Assembly: GCA_002395405.1 (NCBI GenBank)
Contig: DGWX01000058.1
Coordinates: forward strand, 56,249-71,407
From: Christensenella sp. UBA4247
GTDB taxonomy: Bacteria > Bacillota > Clostridia > Christensenellales > CAG-1252
DNA length: 15,159 nucleotides
Reading direction: 5' to 3'
Below, piece by piece: positions 1 to 7,711 of the stretch (its first letter is position 1; the number at the start of each line of letters is the position of its first letter). Under the pieces are notes generated by a model, which was not told the origin of the DNA, ran no database searches, and worked only from the letters and a program-made list of their open reading frames with translations. Position numbers and translations under genes: made by a program.

Positions 1-2078
1 AGAACGGAAGCGGAGAGAACGGAAACGAAGGCTCCGGCGAATCCGGTTCGGGAAGCGAAGGCTCGGGCGGATCCGGCTCCGGAGAACAGGGCGAAGAAAA
101 TAAGGAAAACGATCCGGAAGAAGGCGGAGAGACTTTCGGCTCGATTACGTTTACGTCATCTCTTACTTACGATAAAGCGTCCGCTTCGGATTTTTCGATC
201 GAGGCGATCCACGATGAAAAGAATTATTACGCTCTTTTCGGCGCGGGACTTACGAACGACACGATGCAGGTAACCAAAAATCTTTACGGTTCGAGTTCCG
301 TTTTGTTGGACGGTGAATATCTGACGGGCTTACCCGTAGGTTCTTACGATCTATGCTATGCGATTACGGACGGATACGAAATGTTTTACGAATACTTTAC
401 GATGAAGATCGTCGATTCGAAAGCCAAACCGCAAAACGTAAAGATCGATTATGACGTGGATTGCCCGTCGGTGTATGTAACTTGGTCTTGCTCCTGCGGC
501 GGAACCCACTCCGTAACGTACGATAAAACGAAGTATGTGGCGGAAAACGGAAGCTCTTCGGTTTTGATCACCTCTCCCGGCGATAAGCGGAACAAACATA
601 CCGCGACCGTTTCCTGCTCGGGCGGTTCGGCGAGCGTTGAGAAGGCCTCTCCCGCAAATTCGGTCGTCAGCGGCGGTTACTTGTCTCAAACGTTTGATTT
701 TATGGGGCGCTTATCCGATCGTTACGTTGAAGATCGCGCCGAGCTCGCGCATTTGTATCAGTATTTGATCTATGAAGGCGAGGTTACCGAGATGACGGTG
801 GGGATAAGTTCGAAAGTGTTGTCCGACCTGACGGCGGACGCGTCTCAATATCTTTCTTCCGTTCAAAGTACCCTCGTGATCCCTTGGAATTGCCGCATCG
901 GTTGTTCGAGCAGTTCCGGATCGAACGTTGCGACTTTCCGAGTGTATGATGTAAACGCGGGAGTCACTCTTTCTTCGAATTACGCTTCGACCGACGTGTA
1001 CGTTTATCCGCACGTGTCTTCGCATTACGCCGCTTTATCCGTGCGCGATGCTTCGTCTCCTCTCCCGATCGACGAGAAAAAGGGCGTTTTTGTTCGAAAC
1101 GTAAAAGAACTTCTCGCCGCGGTGCAGGCGGGATATCGGCCGATCGCGGAAGGGGACGCGCTCGACCTGTATAATAAAGCGAGGGATTTCTGTATCACGT
1201 ATTTGTCGGATGATATGACGGATACGGAAAAATTGCACGTAATTTACGATTATCTCGCGGGAGAAATCGCGTACGACTATTCCGCGCTCAATCTGTTTAA
1301 TGTCGTAAACGCGCTCTCCGATTATTCCTCTCTTGATCAGGCGAAAAGTTATTTGAACGCGGAGATGGCAAGCGCTTCAAACGAATTTTCTCTCGAAATG
1401 AAGGCGGCGATCACTTCCGCTCGCGACGAGGCAACGACTCTTGACGATTTGATCGATCGATTAAAATCCGGCTATTTGCAAAGGCTTTCCGCTTTTTCCG
1501 CCGAGGGAGTGTTTAACGACGGTTCGGCGGTTTGCGAGGGTATATCGTATTCCTTTATGCTCCTCGCCCGTATCGAAGGGATCGAATGTAATCAAGTTAC
1601 GGGTTATGCCTCGAACGGCGGTTCGAACGTTGCGCACGCTTGGAACAAAGCGAAGGTCGGCGACAAGTGGTACGCGATCGACGCAACGTGGGGAAACGTA
1701 TCGATGAAAGGATCGAAGTTCGTTACGCATCGCTACTTTATGCTGGACGAAGCCGCGTTTTATGAGAATCATGTAGAGTGCGTGGGCGTTAAAGCGGGCG
1801 TAACAAACCTCGCCACGGGGAACGCGGAGTATTACAAGAGCGCGCATACCTCGGGAGAGCATACGCTGTTTGTAGAAGATTACGAAGATCTTTTCGCCGC
1901 CGTTTCTTATTACGTGGACGCGGGCAGCCCTTATATTGAGATCGCCGTATCCGATTCGTACGACGTTATGGGCGGCGACTCTCCTTTGATGAACGCGATT
2001 ATGGAAAAAACGGGTAAGTCCGTTTCTCTTTCTTACGTTGGCGGGAGCGTGATCCTCGCATATTACACATTAAGCTGA
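1..2078 (+). CDS. Secreted multidomain transglutaminase-like protein (5' end outside window)
   Basis: The reading frame is open from position 3 (first complete codon) to the TGA at 2076-2078. The gene therefore begins upstream, and the ATG at 264 is internal. Numbering the visible 691 residues from position 3: a Gly/Ser/Glu/Asn linker (1-43); a domain resembling the X2-like Ig module of carbohydrate-active proteins (about 46-138, with YDKAS early and EYLTGLPVGSYDL late); a second beta-rich, Cys-containing domain (about 144-220); then a transglutaminase-like region. Its triad is C511 (AVCEGIS), H545 (AHAW) and D560 (DATW), in the usual order. The fold is shared by transglutaminases and related cysteine peptidases, so the reaction (cross-linking, cleavage or neither) cannot be read from the sequence. 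The linker and X2-like module imply export, but the signal peptide would lie upstream. No anchor is visible at the C-terminus. The stop codon shares its last base with the next start. Confidence 0.9.
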   Translation, partial: NGSGENGNEGSGESGSGSEGSGGSGSGEQGEENKENDPEEGGETFGSITFTSSLTYDKASASDFSIEAIHDEKNYYALFGAGLTNDTMQVTKNLYGSSSVLLDGEYLTGLPVGSYDLCYAITDGYEMFYEYFTMKIVDSKAKPQNVKIDYDVDCPSVYVTWSCSCGGTHSVTYDKTKYVAENGSSSVLITSPGDKRNKHTATVSCSGGSASVEKASPANSVVSGGYLSQTFDFMGRLSDRYVEDRAELAHLYQYLIYEGEVTEMTVGISSKVLSDLTADASQYLSSVQSTLVIPWNCRIGCSSSSGSNVATFRVYDVNAGVTLSSNYASTDVYVYPHVSSHYAALSVRDASSPLPIDEKKGVFVRNVKELLAAVQAGYRPIAEGDALDLYNKARDFCITYLSDDMTDTEKLHVIYDYLAGEIAYDYSALNLFNVVNALSDYSSLDQAKSYLNAEMASASNEFSLEMKAAITSARDEATTLDDLIDRLKSGYLQRLSAFSAEGVFNDGSAVCEGISYSFMLLARIEGIECNQVTGYASNGGSNVAHAWNKAKVGDKWYAIDATWGNVSMKGSKFVTHRYFMLDEAAFYENHVECVGVKAGVTNLATGNAEYYKSAHTSGEHTLFVEDYEDLFAAVSYYVDAGSPYIEIAVSDSYDVMGGDSPLMNAIMEKTGKSVSLSYVGGSVILAYYTLS
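3..131 (+). repeat. Low-complexity Gly/Ser/Glu linker coding region
   Basis: About 43 codons encode almost only Gly, Ser, Glu and Asn, in imperfect GSG, GSE and GEN units. At DNA level these are degenerate GGC/TCC/GGA/GAA triplets. It looks like a flexible extracellular spacer between the unseen N-terminal part and the X2-like domain. The window edge cuts it, so its full length is unknown. Confidence 0.8.
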
Positions 2079-3994
2079 TGAAATTTTCCCGTGCGGGCTT
2101 GGAGCTCGATTTCAATCGAACGACTTTCGGCGTGGAACGCGCATATTTGGTGGGCGATCCGACCCGCTTTTGCTTTGTTCGCGGCAAGAATTTCGCTTTG
2201 CCTTCCGGGAATAATTTCTTAGTAAAAAGTAATTTTTCCGAGGACGCTTTTTCAGCCGAATTTCAGTACTTTTCCGATTTAACGGCGCGTTTGACCGTTC
2301 AAGAGAGCGAATTCGGTGTTTCTTTTCGATACGTATTTACGAACGAAGGCAAAAAGCCCATTGCCTTGGAAGAAGGCGACATCGGCTTTTACGCCGGTTT
2401 GAACGATTCTTTCGCGTCCCCCGAAATCGCGCTGAAACGAAGGCTGCGCGCGCACGTTCGCCTCGGCGTCCCTTTTTCTTATATCTATCCGGTTCGTGCG
2501 AGCGGTTCGGGCCCCGTCCTTTCGCTCGTCGTAACGAAAGGCGAGATCGCCTCGTATTCTTTGGAAAGAGAATTCCGAGAAGAGGATAGCGGAGAGATCG
2601 TATTGAACTTTCCGGCAATGGAACTCTCCCCGAACGATCGTTTTGAATGCGAATTCGTTCTATTCCCGTCGGATGGAAGATGGGATTTTGAAGAAAAAGC
2701 GGCAAAGCTCGGAGCGGAAGAGATCAAAGCGTACGATCTCGTCGGGTTTGAGGGCGATTTCGCGTCGATCCGAGCGCCGCAGGCTCTCTATCTCGAATCG
2801 GAAGGGGAAAAGATCTCCTTCAAAGATGGTGAGTGCGCTTATCTTTTGAGGGGAGAAGGGGAGAAACAAATATCCGTCGTTTTCGAAAATCGAACCTATC
2901 CCGTAACTACTTTTACGGTATCTCGAAATATTTGTAAGAAAAGGGCGGAGTTTTTGATTGAAAATCAAAGGATTTCCGAAGGTCCTCTTCGAGGTGCGTT
3001 TTGCGCTTACGATCGGGTCGAACGAAAGCAGATCGTAAATAAAAAAAAGAAAAGCGAGTTTTCTCTTTGCGGCGCCGCCGCGGCTCCTCTTCTTTTTTTA
3101 CTTTCTTCTTTAAACGAAGGCGAGATCTTTGTCGATTCTGTTACGACCGCTTTAAACGATTCGCTCGATTTTTACGATCGTGAGATTTTTTCCGACGCGT
3201 TCGTTTCGTCGGAAAAGAAAAAACGCGTGCGCTTATTCGAGCGCAAAAAAAACGCGGATCGACCTTTTGCCGCCGCGATCAAGTTCGAAGAGTATTTATA
3301 TAAAAAAGATCTCTCGTATTTGATCGAAAGCGCGACTATTCTAACCTCGTATCTGGAAAGCGGAGAGATCGGATCCCCCATAATTGCTTCCGAAGTCTTT
3401 TTCGCTTTGAAAAGGGAGGAGAAAGAAGCGATCGCGTCCTCTTTAAAAGAGGCGATCGTAAAGGCTGCGGACGCGATCGCCTGCGGCGGAAACGGGTATT
3501 CTTGTTCTTCGAAAGCGCCGTTTACTCCCGAAAAGATAGCGGGAGTTCTTTCGCTTCTTTCCGACGCGTATCTCCTTACGAAGAACTCGTATTATTTGAT
3601 TCTTGCGGAAGATCACCTTGCCAGGCTGAACGCGTTTTTCGCGCCTTCTCTTTCTTATGCGGAAGATTCGATCCCATTCTCCGTCGCTCGAGATTACGCT
3701 TCGGGGAGCGTCGGAAGATATTCTCCCTCGGTCGAGGCGGCGGCAGTCGCGTATGCCTTCGATCGATTTGCACGAGCCTCTTCCGATCCTTCTTATAAGC
3801 TGCGAGCGGAACATATTTTGAAAGGTTGCCTGACTCTTTTTGATAAAAACGGAGAAGCCGCGCGAGGCAGGCTTTCTCCCAAAAAGGTAAATGATAAAGA
3901 CCTTTCGCTTTATCCGCAAATTTCCTTTGGGGAAGACGTGATTTTGTATTACTTTAACTTGCTATTTAAGCGTCGTTCGTCTATAATTAAGTAA
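2078..3994 (+). CDS. DUF5695-like protein, putative six-hairpin glycosidase-like
   Basis: A 638-residue protein with no signal peptide or membrane segment, so probably cytoplasmic. The N-terminal 220 or so residues are beta-rich (sandwich-like); the segment VTKGEIASYSLER followed by LSPNDRFECEFVLFP recalls the N-terminal domain of DUF5695 proteins. Residues about 330-638 are helical: a paired-helix stretch with LLSDAYLLTKNSYYLILAED, then LKGCLTLFDKNGEAARG near 580-600 and SFGEDVILYYF near the end. These resemble the alpha/alpha-toroid of six-hairpin glycosidases and the DUF5695 C-terminus. This is recognition from memory; no search was run. It is shorter than the DUF5695 proteins I recall, and I cannot name catalytic residues. 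The ATG overlaps the preceding TGA (TGATG) with no convincing Shine-Dalgarno site, so translation is probably coupled to the transglutaminase-like gene. If an enzyme, it would act on an oligosaccharide; the substrate is unknown. Confidence 0.6.
   Translation: MKFSRAGLELDFNRTTFGVERAYLVGDPTRFCFVRGKNFALPSGNNFLVKSNFSEDAFSAEFQYFSDLTARLTVQESEFGVSFRYVFTNEGKKPIALEEGDIGFYAGLNDSFASPEIALKRRLRAHVRLGVPFSYIYPVRASGSGPVLSLVVTKGEIASYSLEREFREEDSGEIVLNFPAMELSPNDRFECEFVLFPSDGRWDFEEKAAKLGAEEIKAYDLVGFEGDFASIRAPQALYLESEGEKISFKDGECAYLLRGEGEKQISVVFENRTYPVTTFTVSRNICKKRAEFLIENQRISEGPLRGAFCAYDRVERKQIVNKKKKSEFSLCGAAAAPLLFLLSSLNEGEIFVDSVTTALNDSLDFYDREIFSDAFVSSEKKKRVRLFERKKNADRPFAAAIKFEEYLYKKDLSYLIESATILTSYLESGEIGSPIIASEVFFALKREEKEAIASSLKEAIVKAADAIACGGNGYSCSSKAPFTPEKIAGVLSLLSDAYLLTKNSYYLILAEDHLARLNAFFAPSLSYAEDSIPFSVARDYASGSVGRYSPSVEAAAVAYAFDRFARASSDPSYKLRAEHILKGCLTLFDKNGEAARGRLSPKKVNDKDLSLYPQISFGEDVILYYFNLLFKRRSSIIK
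3959..3987 (+). promoter_or_regulatory. Putative sigma-A promoter for the transketolase pair
   Basis: A TTGCTA box (3959-3964) and a perfect TATAAT box (3982-3987) are separated by 17 bases. The promoter lies inside the last codons of the preceding gene. The expected start of transcription, about 7 bases after the -10 box, falls near 3994, giving a leader of only about 11-14 bases before the transketolase start. It would let transketolase be expressed separately from the upstream genes. Confidence 0.55.
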
Positions 3995-4000
3995 GGAGGG
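3994..4000 (+). promoter_or_regulatory. Shine-Dalgarno site overlapping a stop codon
   Basis: AGGAGGG begins on the last base of the upstream TAA (3992-3994). It lies 4 bases before the ATG at 4005 and 7 bases before the ATG at 4008. The second spacing is closer to the usual optimum, so the true transketolase start may be 4008 (one residue shorter) and not 4005. Confidence 0.8.
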
Positions 4001-4004
4001 CTTT

Positions 4005-4880
4005 ATGATGTCACTTACCAAAAATCAATGGATCCAACTCGAAAAAAAAGTCTCCGCCATCAGGCGCAAAACCGCTGAGGTTTGCGTTTGGGCGAAAGGC
4101 GCGCATATCGGCGGCGCATACAGCAGCGCGGACGTTCTCGTTGCGCTGTATTATCACGTTATGAATTTCAGCAAGGAGAATTATCTTTCTCCCGACCGCG
4201 ATCGGCTGATCATCAGCAAAGGGCATGCGGGCGTTATAACCGCTCCCATTCTTGCCGACCTCGGCATTGTGGACGAAGCGCTTCTCCCGACTTATAACCA
4301 TACGGGTTCTCCTTTCGGCGTCCATTTGGACAAGAGAAAGGTTCCCGGCCTCGAAGCTTCCACCGGTTCCCTCGGACACGGTCTATCGATCGGTCTCGGG
4401 CTTGCTATGGCGGCAAGGCTAAACAAAAAAGATTATTTTACTTACGTTCTTCTCGGTGACGGCGAGTGTGACGAAGGAAGCGTTTGGGAAGCGGCGATGA
4501 GCGCGTCGCATTTCAAAATGACGAACCTTGTTACCCTCGTGGACAGAAATAAATGTATGATCGACGGCCGCACGGAAGACGTAATGAGCCTTGAACCGTT
4601 TGCGGATAAATGGCGCGCGTTCGGATTCGAGGTTTTGGAGATCGACGGGCATTCTTTCCCCGAGATCATTTCCGCCCTCGAAAAAGCGAAAGCGAACGAT
4701 TCGGACAAGCCTTACTGCATTATTTTGAATACGTTCAAAGGAGAGGGCGTCGGCTTTATGCGCGATAATTACAAATGGCATTATGGCACCTTAAACGAGG
4801 AGCAGCTTGCCGAAGCGTTCAAGGATTTGGACGAATATGAAAAAGCGCGTATCGAAAGAGCGGAAAAGGAGGGCAAATAA
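4005..4880 (+). CDS. Transketolase, N-terminal (thiamine diphosphate-binding) subunit
   Basis: This is the PP-domain half of a split transketolase (291 residues, normal for the family). Transketolase moves two-carbon ketol units between sugar phosphates in the cytoplasmic non-oxidative pentose phosphate pathway. Visible motifs are SKGHA (H74, contacts the cofactor), GSLGHGL (121-127) and the thiamine diphosphate/Mg signature starting GDGECDEG at 151 and closing with DRN at 180-182. The two-subunit layout is common in clostridia, Thermotoga and archaea. The next gene starts immediately after this stop, so the halves are co-translated. Start: ATG 4005 or 4008, see the Shine-Dalgarno entry. Split transketolases also occur in specialised sugar pathways, but no sugar-catabolic gene is nearby, so the general role is preferred. 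Confidence 0.95.
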   Translation: MMSLTKNQWIQLEKKVSAIRRKTAEVCVWAKGAHIGGAYSSADVLVALYYHVMNFSKENYLSPDRDRLIISKGHAGVITAPILADLGIVDEALLPTYNHTGSPFGVHLDKRKVPGLEASTGSLGHGLSIGLGLAMAARLNKKDYFTYVLLGDGECDEGSVWEAAMSASHFKMTNLVTLVDRNKCMIDGRTEDVMSLEPFADKWRAFGFEVLEIDGHSFPEIISALEKAKANDSDKPYCIILNTFKGEGVGFMRDNYKWHYGTLNEEQLAEAFKDLDEYEKARIERAEKEGK

Positions 4881-5843
4881 ATGAAAGATTACGCAGTTAT
4901 TTCCGGTGACGCAAGAAGTACGACCGAAGCCTTCGGTCTTGCCTTGACCTCCCTTGCGGACGAGCATAAAGAAGTCGTTGCGCTGTCTGCGGACCTTGCG
5001 GGATCCGTTAAGGTCACTTTGATGCAAAAGAAATATCCCGAGCGCGTTTTCGACGTGGGCATCGCGGAACAAAATATGATGAGTATGGCGGCGGGTCTTG
5101 CCGCGGGAGGAATGGTTCCCTTTGCGGCAACTTTCTCTGTATTCGCTTCCTTACGCGACCTCGATCAGGTCCATACGGATATTTGCTATCAGGATCTGAA
5201 CGTTAAAATGCTCGGGTCGCACGGCGGAACTTCTTTTTCTCAGGCGGGCAGCACGCACCACGCGCTGGAAGATATCGCCGCGCTTCGCGGAATGGCGAAT
5301 TTAACGATCATTTGCCCCGCGGATTACATCGAAACGCAGCTTGCGACCAAAGCGGCTTACGAAAAATACGGTCCGATCTATATTCGAATCAACAGAGGAA
5401 CGGATTATGACGTTTATAATACCGATTCGTATGGATTCGAGATCGGGAAATCCGTTTTGATGAATGAAGGAACCGATTTTACCTGTATTGCGTGCGGTAG
5501 TATGGTCCACGAAGCTCTCGTTGCCGCGCGTTCTTTGAAAGAAAAGGGCGTTTCCCTCCGCGTGATCAATATGCACACGATCAAACCCATCGATCAAGAC
5601 GCGATCTTAAAAGCGATGAAAGAAACGAAGGGTATCGTAACCGCGGAAGATCATAACATTATCGGCGGGCTCGGCAGCGCGGTTTCCGAAGTGATCGCGG
5701 AAAACGGCGGTGTTAAGGCGTTTAAGCGCCTCGGCGTTCCCGACGAGTTCTCCATTATCGGGGCTCGCAAAGATATCCTCGCTCATTACGAGATCGACGC
5801 TGCGGGTATCGAGAAGAACGTTCTCGCTTTGCTCGAAAAATAA
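4881..5843 (+). CDS. Transketolase, C-terminal subunit
   Basis: The 320-residue partner of the preceding gene. It provides the Pyr domain and the C-terminal Rossmann-like domain. DVGIAEQNM carries the conserved glutamate (E63) that activates the thiamine ring. GSHGG and STHHALED (H126/H127) form the conserved substrate-side His region. VINMHTIKPID and AEDHNIIGGLGS mark the C-terminal domain. ATG 4881 follows the upstream TAA with no gap. A strong AGGAGG (4867-4872) lies 8 bases before it, inside the end of the upstream gene, so an equimolar complex is likely. A good terminator follows at 5861-5895, closing a two-gene operon. Confidence 0.96.
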   Translation: MKDYAVISGDARSTTEAFGLALTSLADEHKEVVALSADLAGSVKVTLMQKKYPERVFDVGIAEQNMMSMAAGLAAGGMVPFAATFSVFASLRDLDQVHTDICYQDLNVKMLGSHGGTSFSQAGSTHHALEDIAALRGMANLTIICPADYIETQLATKAAYEKYGPIYIRINRGTDYDVYNTDSYGFEIGKSVLMNEGTDFTCIACGSMVHEALVAARSLKEKGVSLRVINMHTIKPIDQDAILKAMKETKGIVTAEDHNIIGGLGSAVSEVIAENGGVKAFKRLGVPDEFSIIGARKDILAHYEIDAAGIEKNVLALLEK

Positions 5844-5860
5844 TTCGAAATCAAATCCTT

Positions 5861-5895
5861 TCCGCTTCTCTTCAAAAGAGAGGCGGACTTTTTTT
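5861..5895 (+). terminator. Rho-independent terminator after transketolase
   Basis: The left arm 5861-5872 (TCCGCTTCTCTT) pairs with 5876-5887 (AAGAGAGGCGGA) over 12 positions with one G-U pair. The tight CAA loop can open to a larger loop. One C and then seven T residues (5889-5895) follow. It lies 17 bases after the transketolase stop. Confidence 0.92.
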
Positions 5896-5939
5896 ATATT
5901 CCTCGTTTCATTCCCTTCTTTTTCGTCCATAATGCGCGT

Positions 5940-6827
5940 ATGAGCGTAGAAAGCAAAGTTATAGAAGGATTGTTTCGACTTGCCGGCGTATCCAAGCCGC
6001 GCAGTCCGAAAGTTTTTTATAAAAAACTCAGAAAAAACGCGATTCTTTATAAAAAAGGAGAGAAAATCCCTTCTCGTGTGGCGGGAGTTCGGACGGAAGA
6101 GGGCGTTTATTGCGGAATGCGTTATTACGTCTTCATCCCTTCCGAAGTGGAAAGTTCCGCCGCGATCTTGTACTTACACGGAAGCGGCTATGTAAACGCG
6201 CATAAGAAAGCGCAGGAAAAGTTCGCGTCGTATATTGCGAGGAACACACACGCGAAAGTTTTCTTTCCGATCTACCCGAAACTCCCGATCTGTACCGCCG
6301 TTTCCTGCATAGCGGTTTTGAATAATTTTTACGTTTTTTTACGAAAGCAAGGGCGCGTCGTATTCCTCGGGGATAGCAGCGGCGCGGCTTTGTGTCTCGT
6401 TTTGTCGCAGGAGAAGGCGGACGCGGATAAACTTGTCTTGATCTCTCCCTACCTCGATATTTATCCCGACCGTGAAGCGGAAGAAATGCAAAAGAAAGAC
6501 GTCCTATTGTCCGTGGACCGTTTGCGAGCGGTGGCTCGACTTTGGGCATACGATCTCCCTTACGACAGCCCGAAACTCAGCCCTATTTACGGGGATTACG
6601 CAGGAAAAGAAATGCTGATACTCGCGGGTGGAAACGAAGTATTTCTTCCTTCGATCAAGAAGTTTTGGGACGCTTGCCGAAAAAGAAAGATGAACGTTGA
6701 GTATGAGGAAAAGAAGGGGCAACCGCACTGTTATCCTTTGTTTCCTACGCCCGAAGGCAAGGAAGGTAAGGAGATGATCGTTCACGCGCTCGTGCGTTTT
6801 TTATATACAAAAGGGGAAGATCAATGA
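5940..6827 (+). CDS. Alpha/beta hydrolase, HSL-type (Abhydrolase_3-like) esterase
   Basis: A 295-residue cytoplasmic alpha/beta hydrolase, probably a carboxylesterase or lipase-like enzyme. LHGSGY at 79-84 fits the HGGG-type oxyanion region of the hormone-sensitive-lipase family. GDSSG at 144-148 is the nucleophile elbow (S146). H263 (QPHCYP) is the likely catalytic histidine. The acid position reads GGNEVFL, so E233 replaces the commoner Asp; Glu is seen in some members. The substrate cannot be inferred. The ATG at 5940 has no Shine-Dalgarno site upstream. A CATAAT box at 5928-5933 would place transcription start almost on the ATG, but its -35 region is weak. The next gene overlaps by 4 bases (ATGA), so the two are probably translated together. 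The alternative TTG at 5970 has worse spacing and is not preferred. Confidence 0.9.
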   Translation: MSVESKVIEGLFRLAGVSKPRSPKVFYKKLRKNAILYKKGEKIPSRVAGVRTEEGVYCGMRYYVFIPSEVESSAAILYLHGSGYVNAHKKAQEKFASYIARNTHAKVFFPIYPKLPICTAVSCIAVLNNFYVFLRKQGRVVFLGDSSGAALCLVLSQEKADADKLVLISPYLDIYPDREAEEMQKKDVLLSVDRLRAVARLWAYDLPYDSPKLSPIYGDYAGKEMLILAGGNEVFLPSIKKFWDACRKRKMNVEYEEKKGQPHCYPLFPTPEGKEGKEMIVHALVRFLYTKGEDQ

Positions 6828-7645
6828 GAGGTTTGATCGCTGCGTTTTCCGCGATCGCGCTCGCGGTCTCTCTTTTGTTTTGGAATCTTTCTCCTTCCTT
6901 TGTTTTTTCTTTCGAAGAAAAAGCGAGCTTGACGATGGGCGTTTTTTCCGAAAGGAAATATTCTCCATTGGACGAAGGATCGAATGATCGAACAAACGAA
7001 ACGGCGGAAAACGAGAAGGAAGCGCGAGAAGAGTCGGCGGTAGGGCAAGCGCCCGAAAAGCAAGAAAGAAAAGCGTCCGTTTTTTATCATGACGGGGCGG
7101 CGGAATATACTTTTCTCGAACCGATGTCGGAACTTTTTGTTTCGAACTTGGAAAACAAACTCTCCGATTGCTTGCATTACGACGGCGTGCCCGATTATAA
7201 ATCCTTCGCTTTTCAAGGCAGAATGACGCCGCTTGCTTCGCCTTTAACGGACGAGGAAGTCGCTTACGTCTTTGCGCGGATCGTCTCGTCTCGAACGAGC
7301 GCCGTTCCGATCCGCTGTCATATGGAAGAAATTACCTTTGAAAAGAGCGGAGAACTTCTGACAGCCCGCGCAAAGATCACGGTGGATTTCAGAGAGCTTT
7401 CGAATCAGTATAAACTCGGGTTTTTGCCAAACCGAACCGCGTTTTCTTTGTACGTTCCTTTCAAGGTAATAAATTCGGAAATATCCGCCTGTTTGGAAGA
7501 AGTGGAAGTTCGATCCGAAAGCTTTTCGCTTCCGAAAGCGCTTCTGATTTTCGGCTGTAACGTTGCGTTCGGTAAAAAGGATTATCAATCGCTTTTCGGA
7601 GAGGCGCTCGAAAACGTCTTCGTGAACGCGGGAATTTATAGGTAA
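6824..7645 (+). CDS. Membrane-anchored extracytoplasmic protein of unknown function
   Basis: A 273-residue protein with a hydrophobic N-terminal helix (about 4-30), either an uncleaved anchor or a signal peptide. A charged, Glu/Lys-rich low-complexity spacer (about 46-85) follows, then a beta-rich domain (about 87-273). The end of that domain, with SLYVPFKVINSEISACLEE then SFSLPKALLIFG, loosely recalls the YpmS/DUF2140 layout of single-pass proteins with a beta-rich outer domain. This is an eye comparison only. It starts within the upstream hydrolase stop (ATGA, 6824-6827), with AGGGGA at 6812-6817 as ribosome binding site, so the two likely form one translation unit. The job is unknown. The strong promoter immediately downstream separates it from the giant gene. 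Confidence 0.8.
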   Translation: MRGLIAAFSAIALAVSLLFWNLSPSFVFSFEEKASLTMGVFSERKYSPLDEGSNDRTNETAENEKEAREESAVGQAPEKQERKASVFYHDGAAEYTFLEPMSELFVSNLENKLSDCLHYDGVPDYKSFAFQGRMTPLASPLTDEEVAYVFARIVSSRTSAVPIRCHMEEITFEKSGELLTARAKITVDFRELSNQYKLGFLPNRTAFSLYVPFKVINSEISACLEEVEVRSESFSLPKALLIFGCNVAFGKKDYQSLFGEALENVFVNAGIYR

Positions 7646-7649
7646 AGTA

Positions 7650-7678
7650 TTGCACGCGCGCGTGAAAAGTGCTATTAT
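7650..7678 (+). promoter_or_regulatory. Strong extended -10 promoter of the giant gene, with palindromic spacer
   Basis: TTGCAC (7650-7655), a 17-base spacer and TATTAT (7673-7678), with a TGC extended -10 at 7670-7672. Predicted transcription start is near 7685, giving an AT-rich leader of about 27 bases with AGGGGTG (7701-7707) before ATG 7712. The spacer includes CACGCGCGCGTG (7653-7664), a perfect 12-bp palindrome that overlaps the end of the -35 box. That position would suit an operator; no regulator is identified. Confidence 0.75.
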
Positions 7679-7711
7679 TATGTTGTATAAATATAATAAT
7701 AGGGGTGCAAA

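Noticed and set aside
264..266. ATG as start of the transglutaminase-like gene
   Set aside because: The same frame is open to the window edge and encodes a Gly/Ser linker and the first half of the X2-like domain, so this Met is internal.
7653..7664. CG palindrome considered as a terminator of the preceding gene
   Set aside because: No loop and no T-run follow it; its place inside a promoter fits an operator or chance better.
7692..7697. A second TATAAT in the leader of the giant gene
   Set aside because: No acceptable -35 box at the right distance, and transcription would start inside the ribosome binding site. The upstream TTGCAC-17-TATTAT is far better.
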